DNA of 40,653 nt. Origin: Verrucomicrobiales bacterium (GTDB taxonomy: Bacteria; Verrucomicrobiota; Verrucomicrobiia; Verrucomicrobiales; DEV007). A program made the position numbers and the translations under genes. This document shows, piece by piece, positions 20,121-29,200 of the stretch. Position 1 is the stretch's first letter. Every line of letters starts with the position of its first letter. The notes under the pieces were generated by a model. That model saw nothing but the letters and a program-made list of their open reading frames with translations. It was not told the origin of the DNA and did no database searches. The stretch spans positions 1-40,653 of the forward strand of contig JABSSR010000034.1 of NCBI GenBank assembly GCA_013213965.1, in the 5' to 3' direction.

Positions 20121-22163
20121 TCAATTTTCCTGAGGTATGAATTTGCTTTGGAAAGGTTTGCTACGGGTAATTTCATGAATCATTGTCCGTAAACTATAAT
20201 TACGCTCAGCAGTATTTTTTGCAACCAAATCCAGAGCCTCATAGTCTGCCACAGCGATCTCACGACCTAGTGCATAAGCCAATAAGTGTGCGGCCAAAGC
20301 ACGAGCAAAACGGTTCTTCTCTACAAGAATAGCATCCTTAAACTCAATAATACTGGAGAATTCATGCTTTCTAAATAATTTGCCAGACGGATCCACTTTT
20401 TGGCCATTCTCATAATTATCTCGCCATCGACCTACAGCATCAAAGTTCTCTAAAGCAAAACCAAGAGGATCAAGTTTTTTATGACACCCAGCACAATCAG
20501 CACGTTCACGATGCTCTGCAAAACGTTCACGGAATGTTCTCTTCTTAGCATCATTCGGATCTTCACGCTTAAGGGGCGGAACATCGGCCGGAGGCGGTTC
20601 TGGAGGATCGTTAAAAATGACACCAGCAATCCATGCACCTCGTGTTATGGGCTTAGTTTCTTCGGGTCCTGATGTCATTGTAAGAACTGCAGCAGATGTA
20701 ATGACTCCGCCCTGACGGCGATCCGTCAAAGAAACACGCTGAAATGGCATTGTGACTGGACCTCCGAGCCTACCTTCAATATTAGGATCATACCATTTAG
20801 CAAGACGCATAGATCGAAAACTGTAATCCGAATCAATCAGTTCAAGGATAGGACGATCCTCTATGAGTACATTTTCAAAAAGCAGTAGTGGCTCCATCAT
20901 CATATCCATAGTGGTACGATAATTTGGTGGAGCGTAATAAAAGTCCGGATATTTCTTAACATCCGGGACCGACGAAATAATTCGATCCAATTGCAACCAT
21001 TGAGAAGGGAAGCTGTCACAGAAACGTTTGATGCGACGATCCTTAAGCATTCGATCCACTTGCTGATTTAGAATGGTCGAGTCTGATAAATGGCCACTTT
21101 TTGCAGATTCCAGTAAGATTTCATCAGGCAAGCTCCCCCAAAGAAAAAAAGAAAGCCTAGAAGCCAACTCATAATCATCGATTTTCTCTATGGAATTTTT
21201 CCCTACTTGCCTGTCATAAAGATAAAGGAATCGTGGCGATGCGAGAACAGCCGATACGGTCTCCTTCATGGCATCCGTAAAAGATTTACCCGAACTGACG
21301 AGGCTCTTAACGTGTCCCGCGTAACGCTCGATTACATTTTTTTCGACAGGCCTACGAAACGCCTTCGATAAGAAGGGACTTAATCGTTCTCTGGAAACCT
21401 CCACAATATTCGATCCTTGCTCAGGCTGCGCAAACAAAGCATTCCACGAACCACAGGTCTTATTGTTGAAATTAGAACTTTGCACAATCGAACCTGCCAA
21501 AGTAAGAAAGCTTTCCATTAGGATAGGTGATAAAGAAAGATGATCTCCTCGATTATCGAAACCATTCTCCGCTCGGAGATCCTGAGGGAACGGAGCGACC
21601 CCGGCCAACCGAGGCTCAATTAATCCGGACTTGCCGAGAGGACGACTACTGACCGTCATTTTGTCCGGCATTTTACCAGTCTCTGGACGAAAATAATTGC
21701 TGCGGTCCCTCATCATTTTTTCAGGAAGTGGGTATATTTCGACCTTCAGATTAAGAAGATCTTTGACGGCATTGGCGTACTGAAAACGATTCATTCTACG
21801 AATCGGAGTGCGTACGAACGATTTAGTTTCGAGTATCGATATCTTTAATAATGCTTTCAGTTCCGCCAGAATTAATTTCTTTTTTGATTCTGGTATCGGA
21901 GTCTCCTCTTCGGGTGGCATTTCACCGTCCTCTATGGCTGTGATTATTTTTTCAATTCGTTCAGCATCTTCTTGAAATTTGGGCAAGGCATTAATCTTCA
22001 GAAGATTTAATTTCCCTTTAACCTTACCCTTTTCTCCATGACATTTGGTACAGTTTTCTTGGAAGACCGGCTTAATCAGATTATCAAATGCATCCCTTGT
22101 ATCTGACGCCTCCACATGAAGCGTTAAAAAAACAGCCAATAATATTACGCAACCCTGCTTCAT
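20121..22163 (-). CDS. DUF1587/1592/1588/1585 multidomain cytochrome c-type secreted protein
   Basis: The ATG at 22163 has GAGG well placed upstream and starts directly in the signal peptide (MKQGCVILLAVFLTL); a GTG at 22178 would add five charged residues and is less likely. The order seen is: PSCyt1-type heme module with CTKCH near residue 40, DUF1587 (RRMNRFQYANAVKDLL), DUF1595 (LSPFLSKAFRRPVEKNVIERY), and DUF1592 (ASRLSFFLWGSLPDE; FLYLYDRQ). Then comes DUF1588 with a second heme motif in DCAGCHKKLDPLGFALENFD (about residue 560), and DUF1585 at the end (HLLAYALGR). A periplasmic electron-transfer role is likely; its substrate is unknown. The gap to the upstream epimerase gene is only 14 bases. 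Confidence 0.92.
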   Translation of the reverse strand: MKQGCVILLAVFLTLHVEASDTRDAFDNLIKPVFQENCTKCHGEKGKVKGKLNLLKINALPKFQEDAERIEKIITAIEDGEMPPEEETPIPESKKKLILAELKALLKISILETKSFVRTPIRRMNRFQYANAVKDLLNLKVEIYPLPEKMMRDRSNYFRPETGKMPDKMTVSSRPLGKSGLIEPRLAGVAPFPQDLRAENGFDNRGDHLSLSPILMESFLTLAGSIVQSSNFNNKTCGSWNALFAQPEQGSNIVEVSRERLSPFLSKAFRRPVEKNVIERYAGHVKSLVSSGKSFTDAMKETVSAVLASPRFLYLYDRQVGKNSIEKIDDYELASRLSFFLWGSLPDEILLESAKSGHLSDSTILNQQVDRMLKDRRIKRFCDSFPSQWLQLDRIISSVPDVKKYPDFYYAPPNYRTTMDMMMEPLLLFENVLIEDRPILELIDSDYSFRSMRLAKWYDPNIEGRLGGPVTMPFQRVSLTDRRQGGVITSAAVLTMTSGPEETKPITRGAWIAGVIFNDPPEPPPADVPPLKREDPNDAKKRTFRERFAEHRERADCAGCHKKLDPLGFALENFDAVGRWRDNYENGQKVDPSGKLFRKHEFSSIIEFKDAILVEKNRFARALAAHLLAYALGREIAVADYEALDLVAKNTAERNYSLRTMIHEITRSKPFQSKFIPQEN

Positions 22164-22177
22164 TTTTTCCTCAACCA

Positions 22178-23131
22178 CTATCCAATACCAAAACGGAAAG
22201 GATCGGAAGGATCAATCATAATATTGGTCTCTCCGTTGACCCATGCTCGGCCACTTACTGTTGGAATTACTTTTTGATCTTCCAATGGTTCCACTTCCCC
22301 CTCAAAGATAGTTCCTAAAATACCACTCTGCCTCCAAATCTGACCCGGTTTCAATTTTCCAGAAGTATGCAAGCAAGCTAACTTGGCACTAGTGCCGGTA
22401 CCACAAGGAGATCGGTCATATTCTCCTCCCGGACACATTACAAAATTACTGGAATCTGATTTCAAAGAATCAGCAGGAGGACCAAAGATTTCAACGTGAT
22501 CAATTTTACTGCCATCATCACCAAAGACATTGGCAACCTCAAGAGCCTCCATTGCAGCGATCGAAAATGAACTTAATTCATTTAAGTTACTTAATTTAAT
22601 TTCTGGTCCGTAACCTTCGATAAGATAAAACCAATTACCTCCCCAGGCAACATCTCCTAAAACTTTCCCAAATCCTTTCACCTCAATTTCAACATTGCTC
22701 AGATAACGATAGCTAGGAACATTCGTCACACTCACAGAACCATCCGGTTTCAGTTCAGCCTTTATCATTCCGACCGGCGTCTCAATGTAATGGGTTCCAG
22801 TTGAAATACGGCCCATGAATTCAAGAGTCTTAATCAGCCCCATGGTCCCATGAATGCACCCCTTCAATACACCTGAATTATTAAAGAAAATAACACCTGC
22901 AACACACTTCGTATCAACAGGCTCACAAAGCAAAGCCCCCACCATTGCTTTAAATCCTCTAGGTTCGCTTAATAAAGCAGTTCTCAACCAATGAGCTTTT
23001 TCTTCAAACCGATCTCGAAGGTCTGTCATATTTCCTGTTCCAAGATCAGGTGCACCACCAACAACGACTCGGGTCGGCTCACCAGCAGTATGCGAATCAA
23101 TAACTTTGATCTTGTTAGTATCCATGGACAT
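22178..23131 (-). CDS. 4-hydroxyproline 2-epimerase (proline racemase family)
   Basis: SHTAGEPTRVV at the N-terminus, GCIHGTMG (C92, H94) and DRSPCGTGTSAK (C243) are the family signatures. Two catalytic cysteines on opposite faces mark an epimerase or racemase; the trans-3-hydroxy-L-proline dehydratases carry Thr at the second position. The neighbouring FAD amino-acid oxidase gene, 73 bases upstream, makes 4-hydroxyproline 2-epimerase (trans-4-hydroxy-L-proline to cis-4-hydroxy-D-proline, EC 5.1.1.8) more likely than proline racemase. The first motif is GCIHG instead of the common MCGHG, a modest departure. AGGA lies ten bases before the ATG. The enzyme is cytoplasmic and of normal length (317). 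Confidence 0.88.
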   Translation of the reverse strand: MSMDTNKIKVIDSHTAGEPTRVVVGGAPDLGTGNMTDLRDRFEEKAHWLRTALLSEPRGFKAMVGALLCEPVDTKCVAGVIFFNNSGVLKGCIHGTMGLIKTLEFMGRISTGTHYIETPVGMIKAELKPDGSVSVTNVPSYRYLSNVEIEVKGFGKVLGDVAWGGNWFYLIEGYGPEIKLSNLNELSSFSIAAMEALEVANVFGDDGSKIDHVEIFGPPADSLKSDSSNFVMCPGGEYDRSPCGTGTSAKLACLHTSGKLKPGQIWRQSGILGTIFEGEVEPLEDQKVIPTVSGRAWVNGETNIMIDPSDPFRFGIG

Positions 23132-23203
23132 TAATGTATTTCCTAATAACTCTTAAGGCGCCGAGAGTCCAGCACGCACAAACATTAAATTAATTCATAT
23201 CAT

Positions 23204-24505
23204 CTAAGAAAAGCGCCCTGGAAACAACGCGTCTAAAGGTAATTCGTTATATTCATTACAAAGTATATTTGCCATGAGGTGACCAGTTATTGGACCAAGG
23301 CTCAAACCCATCATTGCATGGCCAGTTGCAATAAAAACACCTTCCGCACCTTGCCCGGCCGGACCAATGTATGGCAACCCATCAGGCGAACAGGGCCTAA
23401 GACCAGACCATCTCTTGATACCATTAAAATGGTCGACTTTGAACTGAGGAAAGTAATTGGGAATTGACTTTAGAATACCCTTAACGCGACGAGCATTTAT
23501 GGATAAATCGTTATCACCTAATTCCATAGTTCCTGCAAAACGTAAAGAATCACCCATCGGAGTCACTGCGACACGAGCCTCATTAAGAATAGAACAAACG
23601 CGTGGTAATTGCACAGGTTCTGGCACAGTCATTGAATAACCCTTACCAGCTAGGATCGGAAGATCTAGTCCCAAATCACAAGCCAGAGATGATGACCATG
23701 CGCCTCCCGCAATAACAAATTGATCCGCTTCGACATTATCACTTGAGGATTCATTTTCTCCCAAATTAATACAACGCAAAGCCTTGGCCTGGCCATTCTC
23801 CATAACAAAACCATCAGCACAGACTTGATGGTGTATTTCTGCTCCCATTCCAAGAATTTTTTCTCTCAGCTGATTTAAAAAGATACTAGGATCCAAATGG
23901 CAATCCTGTTTGAACCAAACGCCTCCTTCTACATCCATTTCAATGTCTGGATCAATCTCGGCTAATCTTCTCGAGTCACATACTTCTACTTCAAGACCAA
24001 GGTCATTAGCATCCAATGCTAGACTCGATTCTTCTTCAAGTGCATCAGGCCCTTTGCAAAGCATTAATAGCCCCTTCTTAACCAATTCATAAGAACCGTC
24101 CTTTGCAAGTTCGACAAAGAGCTGTCTGCTCTTCAAATTTAAATCACACAAAAGCTCACGATTATGTATGACATGATTCTTATTCGCTGAACGCCAAAAC
24201 AAATACAACCAACGCATTAATTTTCTGTTCGGTCGTAAACGAATCGCAAAAGGACTTTCGGAACTAAGCATCCATCGAAGTCCCAAAGCTATCATTCCAG
24301 GCGCGGCAAGAGGAACAAAATGACTTGGCACAACCATACCGGCATTCTCTGCAGAACAATTATCACCTTCTTCGGGCTCTCTTTCCAAAAGAACAACTTT
24401 TTTACCAGCTTTCAACGCATAGTAAGCAACACAAAGCCCAATGACTCCTCCTCCAACAATCACGACTCTGTGCTTGTCTTGAAAATTATTTGGAGAGAGA
24501 GACAT
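23204..24505 (-). CDS. FAD-dependent D-amino-acid dehydrogenase, probably cis-4-hydroxy-D-proline oxidase
   Basis: The dinucleotide-binding fingerprint VVIVGGGVIGLCVAYYALKAG (13-33 in two parts) with an acidic end at E41 and the C-terminal FAD motif RWSGLRPCSPDGLPYIG then GHAMMGLSLGP place it in the DadA/DAO family. Its closest functional context is the hydroxyproline pathway: after epimerisation, cis-4-hydroxy-D-proline is oxidised to 1-pyrroline-4-hydroxy-2-carboxylate. The first gene of the run, it lies under a promoter region with GTAATAC repeats. The later pathway enzymes (deaminase, 2-oxoglutarate semialdehyde dehydrogenase) are not in the window. A general D-amino-acid dehydrogenase is the alternative. 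Confidence 0.85.
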   Translation of the reverse strand: MSLSPNNFQDKHRVVIVGGGVIGLCVAYYALKAGKKVVLLEREPEEGDNCSAENAGMVVPSHFVPLAAPGMIALGLRWMLSSESPFAIRLRPNRKLMRWLYLFWRSANKNHVIHNRELLCDLNLKSRQLFVELAKDGSYELVKKGLLMLCKGPDALEEESSLALDANDLGLEVEVCDSRRLAEIDPDIEMDVEGGVWFKQDCHLDPSIFLNQLREKILGMGAEIHHQVCADGFVMENGQAKALRCINLGENESSSDNVEADQFVIAGGAWSSSLACDLGLDLPILAGKGYSMTVPEPVQLPRVCSILNEARVAVTPMGDSLRFAGTMELGDNDLSINARRVKGILKSIPNYFPQFKVDHFNGIKRWSGLRPCSPDGLPYIGPAGQGAEGVFIATGHAMMGLSLGPITGHLMANILCNEYNELPLDALFPGRFS

Positions 24506-24535
24506 TAATATAGATAATATTTTGCGCGTTAAATA

Positions 24536-24661
24536 GTAATACCTTTAAAATATAAGTATTACAGCCTGCTAAATGAACGTCTATTGAGAACGAACAAAAA
24601 GTAAGATGAAACCTACTATAAATATTTCATCATTCATAAGTTTCCTAAAACTGTAATACTT
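24536..24661. promoter_or_regulatory. Operator-like GTAATAC repeats in a divergent promoter region
   Basis: Three copies of GTAATAC occur: 24536-24542 (forward), 24556-24562 (inverted) and 24653-24659 (forward). The outer two belong to an exact 11-bp inverted repeat, AAGTATTACAG at 24554-24564 and CTGTAATACTT at 24651-24661. The first two copies are 20 bp apart start to start, about two helical turns. They sit between the oxidase gene (minus) and the sulfatase gene (plus), so one regulator could serve both. No regulator gene is in the window. Confidence 0.5.
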
Positions 24662-24692
24662 TGTATCATTAGCACCCAATATTTAAATTCTC

Positions 24693-26162
24693 ATGATTCC
24701 CAAAATATCATTTTTCTTTTTCTCAATCCTTCTTTGCATTACGAACTCCGAAGCCAAACCAAATATTCTTTTTATTGCAATTGACGATCAAAATGACTGG
24801 ATTGGTTGTCTGGGAGGCCATCCACAAATCAAAACCCCGAACATAGATAAACTCGCAGCAAGAGGGACCGTATTCCTCAATGCACACTGCCAGTCACCAT
24901 TATGCAATCCATCACGTACAAGTCTAATGACAGGGTTACGCCCAACTACGACTGGAATTTACGGACTATCTCCATGGTTTCGTGATGTTCCTCAGTTGAG
25001 AGATCTAGTCACTCTCCCACAATATCTGAAATCACATGGATATAAGACGATGTCAGCAGGAAAAATTTATCATGGCCGATACGGAAGAAATCCAAAAAAA
25101 GATAAGGAATTTGATATTCTTGGTCCAGGAGCAACTGCGGCCCCTTTTCCAGACAAAAGATTAGTTAAAAAAACTCCTCAATCCCATCGTTTAGTTGATT
25201 GGGGCACTTTCCCGCACAGGGACAAAGACAAGGGAGATTACAAAATAGCCAATTGGGCAATAGAACAAATTAATACTAAACCCAATGAACCTTTCTTTCT
25301 TTCAGTGGGGTTCTTCTTGCCACATGTTCCTTGTTTCGCAACCCAAAAATGGTTTGATATCTACCCTGAAAGCACTTTACAGCTTCCGAAAATTAAACGT
25401 AATGACAGGATAGACACACCTCGATTCTCTTGGTATTTGCATTGGAAACTTCCCGAGGTTCGTCTCAAATTTTTAGAAGAGCATAATGAATGGAAAAATT
25501 TAACTCGATCATATTTGGCATGCACAAGCTTTATCGACGCCCAGGTAGGACGAGTTCTGGAAGCTTTAGACCGAAATAAATTAACCAAAAATACAATCGT
25601 TATACTATGGTCCGATCATGGTTGGCATATTGGGGAAAAAGAAATTACTGGAAAAAATACACTCTGGGATGATGGGACCCGCGTTCCGCTCATCTTCGCC
25701 GGCCCAGGAATAAACAAAGGGCGTTGCACACAACCCGCGGAGCTACTAGACATTTACCCATCCCTTAATGAACTTTGCGGACTCCCATCCAAAAAAGGTT
25801 TAGAGGGCATTAGCCTGATGCCTCAACTTAAAGATGATTCCACAAAACGCGATCGCCCGGCCATCACATGCCACAATCACGATAATAACGGGGTCCGGTC
25901 CGAGAAGTGGCGCTATATCCGATACGCCGACGGCAGTGAGGAACTTTATGATATGATAAAGGACCCAAACGAATGGACTAACCTTGCGGGCAGTGCCGAA
26001 TATCGAGCAATAATGGGAAAGCACCGCAAGTGGATACCGAAAAACAATCAGAAACCAGCACCAGGGAGTAAGCATCGTGTGCTCACTTATGATGCAGAAG
26101 ATGGATCTGTTATTTGGGAAGGTAACCCTATAAAAAGGAATGAACCAATTCCTGAAATTTAA
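24693..26162 (+). CDS. Secreted type I sulfatase (iduronate-2-sulfatase-like)
   Basis: A signal peptide (about 1-21, ending SEA) precedes NILFIAIDDQNDW with the metal ligands D31 and D32. C71-NPSR is the CxPSR sulfatase signature, whose cysteine must be converted to formylglycine; TSLMTGLRP follows. SAGKIYHG, FFLSVGFFLPHVPC and LWSDHGWHIGEKE complete the active-site set and resemble the iduronate-2-sulfatase/choline-sulfatase branch. It would remove sulfate esters from sulfated glycans outside the cytoplasm. It is transcribed away from the hydroxyproline operon and shares its promoter region. The FGE-type protein at the start of the window lacks the maturation cysteines, so maturation must come from elsewhere. 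Confidence 0.93.
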   Translation: MIPKISFFFFSILLCITNSEAKPNILFIAIDDQNDWIGCLGGHPQIKTPNIDKLAARGTVFLNAHCQSPLCNPSRTSLMTGLRPTTTGIYGLSPWFRDVPQLRDLVTLPQYLKSHGYKTMSAGKIYHGRYGRNPKKDKEFDILGPGATAAPFPDKRLVKKTPQSHRLVDWGTFPHRDKDKGDYKIANWAIEQINTKPNEPFFLSVGFFLPHVPCFATQKWFDIYPESTLQLPKIKRNDRIDTPRFSWYLHWKLPEVRLKFLEEHNEWKNLTRSYLACTSFIDAQVGRVLEALDRNKLTKNTIVILWSDHGWHIGEKEITGKNTLWDDGTRVPLIFAGPGINKGRCTQPAELLDIYPSLNELCGLPSKKGLEGISLMPQLKDDSTKRDRPAITCHNHDNNGVRSEKWRYIRYADGSEELYDMIKDPNEWTNLAGSAEYRAIMGKHRKWIPKNNQKPAPGSKHRVLTYDAEDGSVIWEGNPIKRNEPIPEI

Positions 26163-26243
26163 ATAGGATACTAGTCATAAAATTGTTCTCAAATCATTGG
26201 GAATTTCTCCTAAAATTCTTTTATTCGGCTTATTATTTTTATG

Positions 26244-26258
26244 GACTATATTATAGTC
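26244..26258. repeat. Perfect 15-bp palindrome at the start of the CotH/lamin-tail gene
   Basis: GACTATA (26244-26250), T, TATAGTC (26252-26258) ends four bases before the ATG at 26263, where a ribosome-binding site would lie. No Shine-Dalgarno sequence is seen. It could be a repressor site over a -10-like TATATTATA, or a weak RNA hairpin. Confidence 0.45.
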
Positions 26259-26262
26259 TCCT

Positions 26263-29200
26263 ATGAATCATCCTCCCAAGTGTTATCGGACGATAATATT
26301 GTTATGCTGCTCGATTTTATTTTTAATTTCTAGAGTCTTCTCAGCTCCAATTATTAATGAGTTCGTAGCTCTTAATAAATCAACGCTTTACGATGAGGAC
26401 GGGCAATCATCAGATTGGATCGAAATACACAATCCACACCAAGACACCGTTGATCTTGAAGGATACTTCCTTACGAATGACCCGGAAGATTTGAAGAAAT
26501 GGAAGTTTCCAAAGGTCTCACTTGCTGTTGATGCATATTTAATCGTGTTCGCATCAGGCAAGGATCGTGACAATGGAGAACTTCACACAAACTTTAGAAT
26601 TTCAAAATCTGGGGGATATCTTGGCCTAGTGGATCCTGACGGCAAAACCGTCGTTTCTGAATTATCTGAGTTCCCAGTCCAATTCGAAGATTTCTCATAT
26701 GGCATAAAAACGGACGGGGAAAGCTTTTCAACTACACTAGTTAGGGAAGGAGATGCTTGTAAATTATTAGTGCCCACCAATGACATCGGAACTACTTGGC
26801 ACTCTCTTAATTACAATGATGAAACCTGGTCCGATGCCACGACAGGAATTGGATATGAGCGATCGAGCGGGTACGAAAATCTGATAGGCGCTGGCGGTGA
26901 TATTGAAGAACAAACTTATAATGAAAACTCTACTGCTTATATTCGAATTCCCTTTTCCATCAATTCATTGGATGGACTGTCCAGTCTTACATTTCGAATG
27001 AAATACGACGATGGATTTATTGCATATATCAACGGTACAGAAATCGCTTCAGGAAATAAGCCTGCATCACCTGCCTGGAACTCAGACGCTAGCACAGATC
27101 ATCCTGACAGCCAGGCAACCTCGTTCGTCGATACGGACCTGTCCGCACAAGCTTCAGAGATTGTCCGGACAGGTAACAACCTATTAGCAATCCATGTAAT
27201 GAATGGTGACACGGGAAGTTCTGATCTGCTCGCTCTTCCTCGCCTCGAAGCTCAGTTCGTCATAAAACCTGATGAAGGAGCTGAACCAAAACCACCTGAA
27301 TTAGGATATTTTCAAACTCCAAGCCCAAATAAAAACAATGGATCCGATTCGGGCCTACCTTCCGGACCGGTTTTAATTTCTCAACCTGGTCGAGGCTTCA
27401 CCGGAAACTTAACTTTAAGTTTAACCACAACATCACCTCAAGCACAAATCCGATACACGACTAACGGTTCATTACCGACAGAAGTATCACCTCTTTACAC
27501 GGGCAGCACTATCACCCTCGGAAATTCAACACTACTGCGTGCCCGCTCCTTCGAGGAGGGCTTGACAGCAGGACCAGTATCAGAGTCTGGTTATATAAGA
27601 CTATCAACAGACGCCCAAAACTTCAGTTCTGACCTTCCGGTAATTATTATGGAACGGTTCTCAAATGGTGGCACTACAGCAGCTAATGGTAAAACCTTTA
27701 CTTTCTTTGCATTCTTTGAACCTGATCCACAAACAGGGAGAACACGACTCAACGGACCCTACTCCATCGGTACACGAGGAGGATGGAAAGTAAGAGGATC
27801 ATCATCCACAGGATTTAGTAAAAAAGCATTCTCCATTGAGGCATGGAACGAATTGAACCGAAATAAAAACATCTCACCGCTAGGGCTCCCGGAAGAATCG
27901 GATTTCATTCTAAATGCACGATCAGTATACGATCGCAGTCTAATGAGAAATGCATTTATTTATGAACTCAGTAATCAGGTCGGAAGATATGCGGTAAGAA
28001 CAAAATTCGTAGAACTTTTCAAAGATGATAACGGTGGAAATCTAAGTTATAGCAATGATTATGATGGGGTCTATACGTTCATGGAAAAGATCTCGCGTGA
28101 CAAAGAACGTGTCGATGTCGAAAGACTTACTGAAAATGTATCTGAGGAGCCCGGGATCACTGGAGGATACATTCTTAAAGTCGACCGCCTTGATCCGGGT
28201 GATTCTGGCTTGCGGGCAGGCGGACAAACTCTGGGCTGGGTATATCCTAAAGAAGATGATGTCAGCACTGGTCAGTCAAACTGGGTCCGGGAATACATGA
28301 ATGAAATGAGCTCTGCTCTTAGCACTGATAAATTCGGAGACTACATTAATACCCTTTCCTGGGTAGATCATCATCTACTCAATATTTTAACACTTAATGC
28401 AGATGCATTAAGGCTCTCAACTTTCTTTCATAAAAAACGAAATGGAAAACTTGAGTATGGTCCGATATGGGACTTCGACCGCTCTATGGAATCAACGGAC
28501 GGACGCGATAATAATCCTTCAACATGGTCAGGAGGAACGTCCTATTTTACTTTCCCATGGTGGGGATCTCTATTTGATAACGAAAATTTCTGGCAAGTTT
28601 ATATAGATCGCTACTTCGAGCTTCGCGAAGGTGAATTTGCAACATCAAATGTGCATTCGATAATCGATCGTATGGCAACTGGACTCAATGAAGCTCAGGC
28701 AAGAAATTTCCGAAGATGGTCAGACCAGCCCCGTTTTGGCAGCTTTCAGGGAGAAGTTAATCATCTCAAGGACTGGCTAGGAACCCGGCTCGATTGGATG
28801 GACGGACAATTTGCACCAAGGCCAACAACAAATAAAACAGCAGGAGCTTATCCACCAGGCACAAAAATTACACTGAATGCAAATCTGGCAGGGAATCAGA
28901 ATATTTATTACACCCTTGATGGAAGCGATCCTCGACCACCTGATCAATCGGATCCATTGGATGGAACTACCATTATCGATGAAGATATCCCTGTCCGAGC
29001 ATTGGTGCCAAACTCCGACATTGGTTTATTATGGTACAGGGACTTAAACTTCAATGACGGGTCCTGGATGCAAGGAACTAACGGCGTGGGTTATGAAAGG
29101 AGCAATGGTTATGATCCATACATCAACATAGACGTTGATGATGAAATGAGTGGAAGAACTTCTTGCTATATCAGAATTAAATTCAATCTAACTCAAACCG

